NCBI GenBank assembly: GCA_030041225.1
Contig: JASHOG010000135.1
Span: 22,287 to 86,286 of the forward strand
DNA from: Vulcanimicrobiota bacterium
Lineage (GTDB): Bacteria; Vulcanimicrobiota; Vulcanimicrobiia; Vulcanimicrobiales; Vulcanimicrobiaceae
Length of the DNA stretch: 64,000 nucleotides
Direction of reading: 5' to 3'
Position numbers and translations under genes: made by a program. Below the pieces are notes generated by a model. The model made no database searches, was not told where the DNA came from, and saw only the letters and a program-made list of their open reading frames with translations. The first letter of the stretch is position 1. Every line of letters starts with the position of its first letter. Positions 33,612-42,548 of this stretch are shown here, piece by piece.

Positions 33612-34775
33612 CTAGAGCTTTATGTCATCCTTGCGCTCTGAGAGCGGCGTATACGTCACGCCGCGCGCACCGACGTAGTTTGCGCGCGGACGCATGAGTT
33701 TGTTGTCTGCGTACTGCTCCATCACGTGAGCAGTCCAGCCCGCGACACGGCTAATGGCGAAGACCGGGGTAAAGTACGGTGTGGGAATGCCTAGCGTGTA
33801 GTAGACGGAGGCGGAGTAGAGATCGACGTTCGGGTAGAGCTGCTTTGCGTTCCACACAGCCTGCTCCATCCGCTCGGTCATCGCCACCCACTTCGTCGTA
33901 CCCGCGGCCGCACCGACCTCTTTTGCGATGCGCTTGAGCTCAGTGGCGCGCGGATCGTACGCTTTGTACACTGCATGACCGAAGCCCATGATCTTCTCGT
34001 GGGCCGCGAGCTTGCGGGTGACCCACCCGTCGACGTTCTCCATCTCGCCGATGTCGAGCAGATTGTGGATCACACCTTCGTTGGCGCCGCCGTGAAGTGG
34101 GCCTTTGAGCGCGCCGATCGCCGATGTGATCGCCGAGTACATGTCGGAGAGCGTCGAGGCCGTGACGAGCGCGGCGAACGTCGAAGCGTTCATCCCGTGG
34201 TCGGCGTGAAGGATCAGTGCGACGTCCAGAACACGAGCGGCCCTGTCATCGGGTTTCTTGCCGCTGAACATGTGCAGGAAGTTCGCGGCGGTATCGAGCG
34301 AAGGATCGGGCGCGACCGGCTCGAGGCCCTGCGAGATCCGGTAGTAGGCAGCCAGGATCGTGGGAAAAATCGCGGTGAGCGTCAGCGCTTTCTCGACCTG
34401 CGCCTCGAGTGACATGTCCATCACCTTGGGGTCGAACAGTCCCAGAGCCGAGACCGCTGTCCGCAGCGCGTCCATCGGCGTGCCGTCGTGCGGAAGGTCC
34501 CGCAAAACCGCGGCGAGCTTCGCTGGAAGCGAGCGTCGCTTGTTGAGGTTCGCGCGAAACGTGTCGAGGCTTGCTCTCGAGGGCAACGCGTCGAACCATA
34601 AGAGGTACGCGACCTCTTCGAACGTCGAGGAGCGTGCAAGGTCGTGAATGTCGATGCCGCGATAGATCAGCTCGCCCTTCTCCCCGTTGATCGAGGAGAG
34701 CCGCGTATCGCCGACGACGGCATCGCGAAGGCCGGTCTGGCCCATCGGTTGTGGAGCGCTCAATACTTGGTTCAT
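33612..34775 (-). CDS. gltA: Citrate synthase
   Basis: A 387-residue enzyme that condenses acetyl-CoA and oxaloacetate. The catalytic His is in LHGGANEGV, the oxaloacetate His in GFGHAVYK and the catalytic Asp in [16 protein letters not shown]. The short length fits the dimeric type (and 2-methylcitrate synthase, which cannot be ruled out). The start is ATG 34775 with a GGGGA ribosome-binding site; an upstream in-frame ATG at 34817 gives a poor extension. It is divergent from mdh. Confidence 0.94.
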   Translation of the reverse strand: MNQVLSAPQPMGQTGLRDAVVGDTRLSSINGEKGELIYRGIDIHDLARSSTFEEVAYLLWFDALPSRASLDTFRANLNKRRSLPAKLAAVLRDLPHDGTPMDALRTAVSALGLFDPKVMDMSLEAQVEKALTLTAIFPTILAAYYRISQGLEPVAPDPSLDTAANFLHMFSGKKPDDRAARVLDVALILHADHGMNASTFAALVTASTLSDMYSAITSAIGALKGPLHGGANEGVIHNLLDIGEMENVDGWVTRKLAAHEKIMGFGHAVYKAYDPRATELKRIAKEVGAAAGTTKWVAMTERMEQAVWNAKQLYPNVDLYSASVYYTLGIPTPYFTPVFAISRVAGWTAHVMEQYADNKLMRPRANYVGARGVTYTPLSERKDDIKL

Positions 34776-34863
34776 ACTTCGTCCCCTAGCCTGCCTCCCA
34801 TTGCCCGCTCGCGCCATGACTTTTGCGCCCTACGGCCGGGTTCCCGGCTCTCGCCCGTCTCGC

Positions 34864-34899
34864 GGAGGTGCCGTAAAGCGCGGCGCAGTATTGCCGCGC
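34864..34899 (+). promoter_or_regulatory. Hairpin between a Shine-Dalgarno-like site and the mdh start
   Basis: GGAGGTG (34864-34870) lies 34 bases before the mdh ATG. Between them is a perfect seven-base-pair stem, GCGCGGC (34878-34884) with GCCGCGC (34893-34899), loop of eight. Folding would bring the site to about 12 bases from the ATG. No other ribosome-binding site is visible. Confidence 0.35.
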
Positions 34900-34904
34900 T
34901 CGGC

Positions 34905-35828
34905 ATGAGGAAGAAGGTTACCATCGTGGGCGCCGGTAACGTCGGCGCCACCACGGCACACTGGGTTGCGGCTAAGGAGCTGGCCGACGTCGTGCTCGTC
35001 GACGTGATCGAGGGAGTTCCCCAGGGCAAGGCGCTGGATCTGATGGAGGCGCTACCGGTCGAGGGCCGCGACGTTTCGGTCGTGGGGAGCAACGACTATG
35101 CCCCGACGAAGAGCTCCGACATCGTCGTGATTACCGCGGGGTTTCCGCGAAAACCGGGGATGAGCCGCGATGACCTCGTTCGCGCGAACGCCGAGATCGT
35201 CGGCGCGGCGACCAAAGAAGCCGTCCGGTACTCGCCCGACGCTATTCTCATCGTCGTCACGAACCCGCTCGACGCGATGTGTGAGGTGGCGCGGCGAATA
35301 AGCGGCTGGCCGAGAGAGCGCGTTTTGGGAATGGCGGGTGTGCTCGACTCGGCGCGCTTCCGTACCTTCGTCGCTCTGGAGCTCGGCGTGAGCGTCGAGA
35401 ACGTGCAGGCCTTCGTACTCGGGGGCCACGGAGACCAGATGGTGCCGCTTCCGCGCTACACGACGGTTGCCGGCATTCCGATCACGGAGTTGTTGGACGA
35501 AGCGACGATCGCGCGGCTTGTCGACCGAACTGCGAAGGGTGGCGGTGAAATCGTCGATCTTCTCAAGGCAGGAAGCGCCTACTATGCACCGGGACGATCG
35601 ATCACGGAGATGGTTGACGCAATTCTGAAAGACAAGCACAAGATTCTCCCGTGCGCAGCCTTCCTGCAAGGTGAGTACGGCATCCGCGACCTTTTCGTCG
35701 GCGTCCCCTGCCGTCTGGGCGCGGGCGGCCTCGAGAAGATCCTTGAGATTCGCCTGACGCCGCAAGAGCAAGCGGCTCTTCAGAAGAGCGCCGAGGCCGT
35801 CCAGGCGCTCGTGAAGGCACTACCTTAA
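34905..35828 (+). CDS. mdh: Malate dehydrogenase (LDH-like type)
   Basis: A 307-residue NAD-dependent enzyme. The dinucleotide motif is VGAGNVGAT with DVIEG after strand 2; [16 protein letters not shown] holds the substrate Arg; VTNPLDAM and GHGDQMVP give the catalytic His. The Arg in PRKPGMSR (instead of Gln) marks malate rather than lactate use. The start is ATG 34905. Together with gltA, placed divergently, it forms two adjacent citric acid cycle genes. Confidence 0.95.
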   Translation: MRKKVTIVGAGNVGATTAHWVAAKELADVVLVDVIEGVPQGKALDLMEALPVEGRDVSVVGSNDYAPTKSSDIVVITAGFPRKPGMSRDDLVRANAEIVGAATKEAVRYSPDAILIVVTNPLDAMCEVARRISGWPRERVLGMAGVLDSARFRTFVALELGVSVENVQAFVLGGHGDQMVPLPRYTTVAGIPITELLDEATIARLVDRTAKGGGEIVDLLKAGSAYYAPGRSITEMVDAILKDKHKILPCAAFLQGEYGIRDLFVGVPCRLGAGGLEKILEIRLTPQEQAALQKSAEAVQALVKALP

Positions 35829-35851
35829 GAGCTGCGAAAGAACACGGCGGT

Positions 35852-36313
35852 ATGAACATGGTGCCCGGCGGAGAGTCGTGGCCGATGATCCATGTGAACG
35901 TTTCCTCGTCGGCGGGCGGATGTACGCTCGGCACGTCGGCATTTTTCCGTTACATGGTCAGGCTTGCCGATCACGACGTCAAGCTTTCCAATGTTGATAA
36001 GGAAGAGCTGCAGGTGCTGGCCGCGATTCCTCACGCGCTCGAGCCCGAGGAGGATATTCTCGGAGCGTTCGGGCGCGGCTGGCGCATCGTGCCGCCCCGC
36101 GACAGCCTCGACTGGACCGTGCTGGAAGCGTCGCCACGCCGCCTGCGTTGCGCGCTCGAGTACGCAAGAAATCTTCTTTGGACGCGTGCCTCCGAGTTAC
36201 GCATCAGCGCGAAAGAGATCGCCTCCATAGAAGAAGAGTTCGACGCTCTAGACGGCGTCGTGCGTCGCGCCGAAGCCGCCGGCGTCCCCGTCAACCTCTC
36301 CTACGTAACCTAA
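35852..36313 (+). CDS. Hypothetical protein
   Basis: A 153-residue protein with no signal peptide or membrane helix. The N-terminal half carries PMIHVNVSSSAGG and a region with VDKEELQVLAAIPHALEPEED; the C-terminal half is helical (LRCALEYARNLLWTRASELRI, SIEEEFDALDGVVRRAEAAG). No family was recognised. It is 23 bases after mdh and may be co-transcribed with it. Confidence 0.45.
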   Translation: MNMVPGGESWPMIHVNVSSSAGGCTLGTSAFFRYMVRLADHDVKLSNVDKEELQVLAAIPHALEPEEDILGAFGRGWRIVPPRDSLDWTVLEASPRRLRCALEYARNLLWTRASELRISAKEIASIEEEFDALDGVVRRAEAAGVPVNLSYVT

Positions 36314-36437
36314 GCGATATTTCGGACAGCCCCCATTTCGCCTATTAGGTCCTAGGGGCCGAGGACCGTATGCCGTGGGCCGTTATGCCCGCGGTCATAG
36401 TGCGCTTCGCTTCCAGACGCGCTTTTTACACAAAGCC

Positions 36438-36443
36438 TACAAT
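36438..36443 (+). promoter_or_regulatory. -10 box at the head of the polysaccharide locus
   Basis: TACAAT, six bases, then GTG 36450. No Shine-Dalgarno is present. The 135-base gap before it also holds an inverted repeat GGTCCT/AGGACC (36348-36353, 36362-36367). Confidence 0.45.
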
Positions 36444-36449
36444 CGGCTC

Positions 36450-37415
36450 GTGGCTACTTCCGTGCGAGGGATCACATCTCTCACCGTCGTCGTTCCTTCG
36501 TATAACGAAGCTGCGACGCTTCGCACGAACGTCAACGCGATCCGGGCGTTCCTCGCCAAGAGAACCCTGCTCGATCTACCCTGGTCGATACTCATTGTCG
36601 ACGACTCGAGCAGTGACCAGACGCCGGAGATCGCGGCGGAGCTTGCGCGGGAGGACGGGCGCATCCGGCTGATACGCCGCTCGTCCAACGGAGGAGTCGA
36701 CGCTGCGATTCGCAGCGGAGTCGAGGCGGTCGAGAGCGACGCAGTCGTCGTTCTCGACGCCGACCTCAGCTATCCCGTAACGATCATCGAATCCCTCGTC
36801 GAAACCCTCGTGCGAGAAGAGGCGGACGTCGTCGTCGCTTCCGCGTACGCACCTGGGGGCGGCGTGCGAAACGTGCCCCGCGCGCGCGCCTTGCTCTCGC
36901 GCTGGGCAAACAGGTTTCTCGCATACGCGATCCACGAGCGCGTGCGCACGCTTACGTGCATCGTCCGTGGCTATCGCGCGCAGGCGCTTGCGCGCCTGGT
37001 CGCCTATCGGCCCGACGGCGACGCCACCCATCAGTTGCTGCTCGACGCGCTCCGCCTAGGCTTGCGGGTACGCGAGATCCCGGCGACTCTCGAGTGGACG
37101 CACGAGCGGCGCTCACGCATGAGCATGGCCGCCATCGCGCGGCGTACGCGCAGCGTACTCGGCGCGGCGCTGCGCGAGCGACCCTCACTCGCGCTGGCGA
37201 TTCCAGCCCTCATTCCAGGCGTCTTACCGCTGACGATCGCGCTCGCGGTGCTCGCCCACGGTACGGCGCTCCAGGTCGGCATCGTGGCCTCGACCACGTT
37301 CGTGGTTCAAACCGCGAGCACAATCGTGCTCTGCTACCACTCTACCAACTTCGCACTCCGCCCGCTGATGATGCGCCGCACCACAGCGCACGGTCCCATG
37401 AGGAACAGTACGTGA
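36450..37415 (+). CDS. Family 2 glycosyltransferase (dolichol-phosphate-sugar synthase-like)
   Basis: A 321-residue GT2 enzyme. The GT-A fold parts are TVVVPSYNEAATL, ILIVDDSSSDQTPEI, and VVVLDADLSYP (the DxD-type metal site), followed by VASAYAPGGG and an Arg-rich region. Two membrane helices close the protein (ALAIPALIPGVLPLTIALAV; VASTTFVVQTASTIVLC). It probably moves a sugar from a nucleotide to a lipid phosphate. It starts the plus-strand polysaccharide operon; the next start overlaps by four bases. Confidence 0.88.
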   Translation: MATSVRGITSLTVVVPSYNEAATLRTNVNAIRAFLAKRTLLDLPWSILIVDDSSSDQTPEIAAELAREDGRIRLIRRSSNGGVDAAIRSGVEAVESDAVVVLDADLSYPVTIIESLVETLVREEADVVVASAYAPGGGVRNVPRARALLSRWANRFLAYAIHERVRTLTCIVRGYRAQALARLVAYRPDGDATHQLLLDALRLGLRVREIPATLEWTHERRSRMSMAAIARRTRSVLGAALRERPSLALAIPALIPGVLPLTIALAVLAHGTALQVGIVASTTFVVQTASTIVLCYHSTNFALRPLMMRRTTAHGPMRNST

Positions 37416-38644
37416 ACATCGATACCCTCCTACCGCAACGACCGCTCCCCAACGATCAAGACGCCACGGGGCGCAACTTCGGAGAACGCGAGATCGCGTA
37501 CCTCTCCGAGGCACTCAAAAGCGGGACACTGACGAGCACAAAGGGGCGCTTCGTCCATGCGCTCGAGCGCACGTTTGCGGAAATGCTCGGCGTGAAGTAC
37601 GCCTATGCTTGCAGCTCGGGCTCCGCCGCTGTGCACTGCGCGATCGCGGCGCTCGACCTCGAGCCCGGAGATGAGATCGTGACCTCACCCATCACCGACA
37701 TGGGGGCCATCGCGCCGATCCTTTATCAGGGAGCGATCCCGGTCTTCGCCGACGTCGATCCAAAGACGCTCAACGTCACGGCAGAGACGATTGAGGCAGC
37801 TTTGAGCGAGCGAACGCGAGCGATCATCGTCACGCACCTCTTCGGAGTGCCGTGCGAGATGCACGCCATCGAGCATCTGGCGAAGGAGAAAAACTTGCCG
37901 ATCATCGAGGATTGCGCGCAAGCGTTTCTCGCGACGCACCGCGATCGTTATGTCGGGACGATCGGCTCGATCGGAGCGTTCAGCCTTCAGCAGGGCAAGC
38001 ACATCACGACCGGCGAGGGCGGCATCGTCGTCACAAACGACGAAGCGCTCGCGCGGCGCATCTTTCTCTTCATCAACAAAGCCTGGGGCTACGGCGATGC
38101 GCAACCCGATCATTACTTCCTCGCGCCGAACTATCGGATGAGCGAGCTGCAGGGCGCCGTCGGGTTGGCGCAGCTCGAGAAGCTCGAGCGCGCGGTCGAG
38201 CGCCGCGTCTTGCTCGCCTCGATCCTGACGAAGTGGCTCGAGGGAGTTCCGGGTATCGCCGTTCCTCCTCAACCGCTCGATTCACGACCGGTCTACTGGC
38301 GTTACGCTATCAGGCTCGATCCATCGCTCATTCCCGACGGCCCGCACGGCTTCGCTGCAAAGCTGAAGGATCGATCGATCCTCACCGCACCGCGCTACAT
38401 CCAAAAGCCTGCCTTCGAGTGCGAAGTCATTCGCGAGCAGCGCACCTTCGGTAAGAGCCGTTGGCCCTTCACGCTCGCGCGGCCTGAGGCACTGCGTTAC
38501 GATCGCGAGCGATATCGTGGGGTCTACCTCGGCCTCGACGGCGTGCTCGTGATCCCGTGGAACGATCGCCTCTCCATCGGCGACGTCGAGTACATCGCGC
38601 GCTCGATCATCGCGACCGCTCGGGATCTACGGAGAATTGCATGA
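37412..38644 (+). CDS. DegT/DnrJ/EryC1 family sugar aminotransferase (WbpE-like)
   Basis: A 410-residue PLP enzyme. Marks: YACSSGSAAVHCAI near the N-terminus, EDCAQAFLA, and the PLP Lys in LQQGKHITTGEGG. The N-terminus L-S-E-A-L-K-S-G-T-L-T is typical. It transfers an amino group to a keto-sugar nucleotide. Directly followed by a Gfo/Idh dehydrogenase and a hexapeptide acetyltransferase, it fits WbpE in the 2,3-diamino-uronic acid pathway. Neighbouring starts overlap by four bases. Confidence 0.9.
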   Translation: MNIDTLLPQRPLPNDQDATGRNFGEREIAYLSEALKSGTLTSTKGRFVHALERTFAEMLGVKYAYACSSGSAAVHCAIAALDLEPGDEIVTSPITDMGAIAPILYQGAIPVFADVDPKTLNVTAETIEAALSERTRAIIVTHLFGVPCEMHAIEHLAKEKNLPIIEDCAQAFLATHRDRYVGTIGSIGAFSLQQGKHITTGEGGIVVTNDEALARRIFLFINKAWGYGDAQPDHYFLAPNYRMSELQGAVGLAQLEKLERAVERRVLLASILTKWLEGVPGIAVPPQPLDSRPVYWRYAIRLDPSLIPDGPHGFAAKLKDRSILTAPRYIQKPAFECEVIREQRTFGKSRWPFTLARPEALRYDRERYRGVYLGLDGVLVIPWNDRLSIGDVEYIARSIIATARDLRRIA

Positions 38645-39642
38645 CGCCCTACAGCCTCGGAATCGTCGGCGCAGGCGCGATCGGCTCGGTCCACGTCACC
38701 GCCGCATCCTCACTCGACAACGTGAAGCTCACCGCCATATGCGACGAGCGCAGCGAGGCTGCGCAGGAGCTCGCCCGACGCTTCGGAGCGCGCGCGTATT
38801 CGCAGTATCAGCAGCTTGCGCTCGAGGAGCGGCTCGACGGTGTCATCCTCTGCACGCCGCCGGACACTCACCCGGAGCTAGCGGAGTTCTACCTCCAACG
38901 CGGAGTCGACGTGCTCTGCGAGAAGCCCCTAGCGATCAGCGGCGTCGCCGCACGCGACATGCTTGCCTGCGCACAGCGGAACGGGCGGTTGCTCATGCTC
39001 GCTTCGAAGTTCCGCTACGTACCCGACCTCGCCGGCGCGCGACAGCTAGTTCGCGAAGGCACGCTCGGAGCGATTCGCCATGCCGAGATCATCTTCGTCT
39101 CGAACGTCGACATGCGCGGGCGCTGGAATGCCGATCCCGCGCGCAGCGGAGGCGGCGTCGTCATCGATAACGGAAGCCACGCGGTCGATATCTGCCGCTA
39201 TCTGTTCGGGCCGGTCATCTCCGTCGCAGCCGTCGGATACAAACGATGCGAGGAGCTGTCCGTCGAGGATAGTGCGTACCTCTACCTTGGTACGCAGAGC
39301 GGCACGGGCGTGACGGTCGATCTGAGTTGGTCGCTCGACCGCTCGTTTCCGTACTATGTCCGCATCTTCGGCGAGCGCGGCCGCCTCTGTGTGGGTTGGA
39401 AGGAAACGACGCTCACGCGCGGGGCCGGCGGACAGCCGAGCGTCATCGGCACAGGGTACTCGAAGGCCGACGCGTTCGCTTTGGTGGGGGCAGACTTCAT
39501 AGCGGCATCGCGCGGACATACCCGCGCGAGAATCGACGCCGGCGATGCGCTCGCTTCAGTGGACGTCGTCGATGCTGCATACGCCTCCATTCGCGAGGGC
39601 GGCCGCACCGCGGTCGAGGCAGTCGAGGGCATTGCGGTATGA
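38641..39642 (+). CDS. Gfo/Idh/MocA family oxidoreductase (WbpB-like)
   Basis: A 333-residue NAD(P)-dependent dehydrogenase. Marks: GIVGAGAIGSVH near the N-terminus, CTPPDTHPEL, CEKPLAIS (the E-K-P motif) and GGGVVIDNGSHAVDI. In the neighbourhood of an aminotransferase and a WbpD-like acetyltransferase, the likely job is oxidation of a UDP-sugar uronic acid at C3 (WbpB-type). The start is ATG 38641. Confidence 0.9.
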   Translation: MTPYSLGIVGAGAIGSVHVTAASSLDNVKLTAICDERSEAAQELARRFGARAYSQYQQLALEERLDGVILCTPPDTHPELAEFYLQRGVDVLCEKPLAISGVAARDMLACAQRNGRLLMLASKFRYVPDLAGARQLVREGTLGAIRHAEIIFVSNVDMRGRWNADPARSGGGVVIDNGSHAVDICRYLFGPVISVAAVGYKRCEELSVEDSAYLYLGTQSGTGVTVDLSWSLDRSFPYYVRIFGERGRLCVGWKETTLTRGAGGQPSVIGTGYSKADAFALVGADFIAASRGHTRARIDAGDALASVDVVDAAYASIREGGRTAVEAVEGIAV

Positions 39643-40271
39643 CCGAGGCATTGCTCCGCTCTGCCTTCATTCACCCGACGGCCATCGTCGAGGAAGGCGT
39701 GACGCTCGGCGAGGGCACACGCGTCTGGGACAACGTTCACATCCGCGGCACGACGAGCATCGGGCGTGAGTGCATCATCGGCGAGAAGAGTTACGTCGCC
39801 TACGGCGTGACGATCGGCGATCTCGTCAAGATCAACGCCTTCGTCTACATTTGCACCGCCGTCACCATCGAGCGCGGCGTCATGATCAGTGCCGGAACCG
39901 TCTTCACAAACGACCGGTTTCCGCGGGCGACGACGCCGGATCTCGCGCGGCTACGCTCGTCCGAGCCCGATGAGGAAACGCTGCCGACGTTCGTCCGTGA
40001 AGGCGCAACGATCGGGGCGCAGTGCACGATCGGCTGCGGTCTGGAGATCGGTCGTTTTGCGATGGTCGGCATGGGATCGGTCGTGACAAAGCCGGTTCCC
40101 GACTTTCACCTCGTCGTCGGTTCCCCGGCGCGCTCGATCGGCGTCGTCTGCCGTTGTGGTAAGCCGATGCTCCGCTTCGACGACGAGCCCAGTGCCGTCA
40201 CGGGTGACGTTCAGTGCGCACCGTGCGGTCGCTCGTACACGATACGCTCCGGAGTCGTAAGCGAGTCGTGA
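39639..40271 (+). CDS. Left-handed beta-helix N-acetyltransferase (WbpD/WlbB-like)
   Basis: A 210-residue protein with hexapeptide repeats (I-G-E-x, V-T-I-G-D, A-T-I-G-A, I-G-C-G) over residues ~10-165, and FTNDRFPRA, typical of WbpD/WlbB acetyltransferases that use acetyl-CoA on the amino group of a UDP-sugar. The last ~40 residues form a zinc-ribbon-like tail (C-R-C-G ... C-A-P-C-G). The start overlaps the previous stop (ATGA). Confidence 0.92.
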   Translation: MTEALLRSAFIHPTAIVEEGVTLGEGTRVWDNVHIRGTTSIGRECIIGEKSYVAYGVTIGDLVKINAFVYICTAVTIERGVMISAGTVFTNDRFPRATTPDLARLRSSEPDEETLPTFVREGATIGAQCTIGCGLEIGRFAMVGMGSVVTKPVPDFHLVVGSPARSIGVVCRCGKPMLRFDDEPSAVTGDVQCAPCGRSYTIRSGVVSES

Positions 40272-41614
40272 CGAAGACGCTCGTTGTCGGCGCCGGCATC
40301 GCCGGTCTGGTTACCGCCATGCGCCTCGCGAAGCGAGGTGAGAGCGTCGTCTTGGTCGACGGTGAGAGCAGCATCGGCGGGCTCACCAGGCCATGGGAGC
40401 TCGGCGGCATTACGTGGGATCGGTTCTATCACGTGGTCCTCGGAGGCGACCTCGAGACACAAGCGCTGCTTCAAGAGGTCGGCCTTGCTTCCGAACTCCG
40501 CTTCAAGCCCGTGAAGACGAGCCTGTTCATCGAGGGTGAGCTCTATCCGTTCTCGTCAATGCTCGATTTCCTGGCGTTTCCCGAGCTCGGCATCCTCGAC
40601 AAGCTGCGCCTCGCGGCGACGATCACGCACGCACGTTACGGCGGCAATGAGGAACGCTACGAGTGGGAGGGTGTGCTCGAGTACCTCACACGTTGGTCCG
40701 GGGCAAGGACGGTCGAGCGAATCTGGCGCCCGTTACTGCGCGCGAAGCTCGGAGATCACCATGCGAACGCGTCGGCGGCATTCATTCGTGCGACGATCAA
40801 GCGTCTTCAGGGCGCGCGGCGTGGAGCCGTCGGCGGTGAACGCTACGGCTATGTGCGAGGAGGTTATGCAAGGGTCCTCGCCGCGCTGGAGCAACGTCTG
40901 CTGGATCTCGGCGTCGAGCTCGTTCTCGGACGCCGTGTCCGGGAGGTGACCCTCCACGACCGCTACGTGCGCGTGACACTCGAGCGCGGGGAGCTCACCG
41001 CAGACCGCGCAGTTCTCACCCTCCCCTCGAACGTCTGCGCTGCAATTTGCCCGCAGTTGAGTCGCCTCGAGCGCCGCACGCTCGGGCAGGACCGCTACGT
41101 CGGCGTCGTGTGTGTCTCACTGCTCGTCAACAGGCACCTCGGCAACGCCTACGTGACGAACGTCGCGGACGCGGGATTCCCCTTCACGGGAATCATCAAC
41201 ATGAGTGCTCTGGTCGATCGCCGCGAGTTCGGCGGCTGCGACCTCATCTATCTGCCCAAGTACTGCGCCGCGGATGAGCGCTCGTTCACTCAATCCGACG
41301 ACGTGCTCATCGCACAAGCGTATCGCGCCCTCGGACGCATCTTCCGGAACTTTGGCCCCGGCGACGTGGTCGCCGGACGCGTCGCCCGCGCACCGCATGT
41401 CTTCCCGTTTCCGCGTGTCGGTAGAGCGCAGTCGCTTCCGCCTGTCCGAACCTCGTTGCAGCGCGTTGCAATCGTCAACAGCGGCAGGCTTCGCTACGCC
41501 ACGCTGAACGTGAGCGATACGATCCGGGTGGTCGATGAGGCACTCGATGACCTCGCAGACGATCCCACATGGAGGTTGGTGCGTGAAAGCCGCGCTCTCG
41601 TTGGATCTCGATAA
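40268..41614 (+). CDS. FAD-dependent oxidoreductase (amine-oxidase/protoporphyrinogen-oxidase-like)
   Basis: A 448-residue flavoprotein. The FAD motif is VVGAGIAGLVTAMRLAKRG followed by V-L-V-D-G-E-S-S-I-G-G, with a C-terminal flavin part near residue 410 (RVAIVNSGRLRYA). The middle part resembles the NAD(P)/FAD oxidoreductases found in exopolysaccharide loci. A UDP-galactopyranose-mutase-like action is possible, but specificity is not visible. It starts at GTG 40268 with a four-base overlap. Confidence 0.8.
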   Translation: MTKTLVVGAGIAGLVTAMRLAKRGESVVLVDGESSIGGLTRPWELGGITWDRFYHVVLGGDLETQALLQEVGLASELRFKPVKTSLFIEGELYPFSSMLDFLAFPELGILDKLRLAATITHARYGGNEERYEWEGVLEYLTRWSGARTVERIWRPLLRAKLGDHHANASAAFIRATIKRLQGARRGAVGGERYGYVRGGYARVLAALEQRLLDLGVELVLGRRVREVTLHDRYVRVTLERGELTADRAVLTLPSNVCAAICPQLSRLERRTLGQDRYVGVVCVSLLVNRHLGNAYVTNVADAGFPFTGIINMSALVDRREFGGCDLIYLPKYCAADERSFTQSDDVLIAQAYRALGRIFRNFGPGDVVAGRVARAPHVFPFPRVGRAQSLPPVRTSLQRVAIVNSGRLRYATLNVSDTIRVVDEALDDLADDPTWRLVRESRALVGSR

Positions 41615-42548
41615 CCTCTGGTCGTACTTAAAGATCCGCGGTGACGAGCGTTGGAGATCGTATCCGACGTACCTTCCGCGCCTCGTTCCGCTCGTGCTCC
41701 AACAGCTCTCGCGGGCGGGTCTGCGGATCACGTTCTTCATCGTCGGTAGCGATGCGGAGCGAGCAGAGAACCGCACCGCGCTCGAGCGCCTCGCCCGCGC
41801 GGGCCATGATATCGGTAATCACTCCCACCGCCACGAGTCGTGGATGCATCACTACACGACGCAGGAGATACGATACGAGCTCGAGCGATCTGAGCAGGCC
41901 ATAGCGCAGACGACCGGCGTGCAACCGCGAGGTTTCCGGGCACCGGGGTTTGCAATCTCCAGCGCCATCTGCACCGTCCTCGCCGAGCGAGGATACCATT
42001 ACGATGCCTCGGCGCTGCCGACGTTCATCGGTCCGCTGGCCCGTGCGTACTACTTTCGGCAGTCGAACCTCGACGACAAGCAACGGCACGAACGAGCAGC
42101 GCTCTTCGGTGAATGGCGAGACGGCCTGCGCCCGAACCGGCCGCATAATCTTGATGGACTCGTCGAGATACCGGTCACAGTGATGCCGGGCCTGCGAACG
42201 CCATTTCACGTCAGCTATCTGCTCTATCTTGCCGGCTACTCGCGCGCTGCAGCGCTCGCGTATTTCCGCTCCGCGCTCACACTGTGCTCGCTTACCAAGA
42301 CGATGCCGTCTCTGCTGCTCCACCCTCTTGACTTCCTCGGGCGAGGAGAGGCACCGGGCCTAGAGTTCTTCCCCGGCATGCAGCTCGACGGCGACTTCAA
42401 GCGCAGCTTTGTCGACGACGTCCTGCGCGAGTATGCACGCCGCTTCGACGTCGTTGCAATGGACGAAGCGTACGCTGAGATCGCGCGATCCCTTCGCGGT
42501 CCCTCGACTCCGCCATCTTCGGCGCCGGAGCCCGCTCTGAGCGAATGA
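41583..42548 (+). CDS. Polysaccharide deacetylase (CE4, NodB-like)
   Basis: A 321-residue protein with the NodB fold: ALSLDLDNLW (first Asp), FFIVGSDAE, then HDIGNHSHRHESW with the metal-binding His pair, RGFRAPGFAIS, and a C-terminal catalytic His (LLLHPLDFLG). It removes acetyl groups from a polysaccharide or glycolipid. No signal peptide is present, which suggests a cytoplasmic substrate or lipid-linked unit. GTG 41583 overlaps the preceding gene by 32 bases. Confidence 0.88.
   Translation: MKAALSLDLDNLWSYLKIRGDERWRSYPTYLPRLVPLVLQQLSRAGLRITFFIVGSDAERAENRTALERLARAGHDIGNHSHRHESWMHHYTTQEIRYELERSEQAIAQTTGVQPRGFRAPGFAISSAICTVLAERGYHYDASALPTFIGPLARAYYFRQSNLDDKQRHERAALFGEWRDGLRPNRPHNLDGLVEIPVTVMPGLRTPFHVSYLLYLAGYSRAAALAYFRSALTLCSLTKTMPSLLLHPLDFLGRGEAPGLEFFPGMQLDGDFKRSFVDDVLREYARRFDVVAMDEAYAEIARSLRGPSTPPSSAPEPALSE

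Noticed and set aside
36400..36450. Possible c-di-GMP (GEMM) riboswitch before the polysaccharide operon, because of CAAAGCC near 36431
   Set aside because: The conserved GEMM tetraloop receptor and first stem are not present, and a TACAAT box sits six bases before the start codon, leaving no leader.
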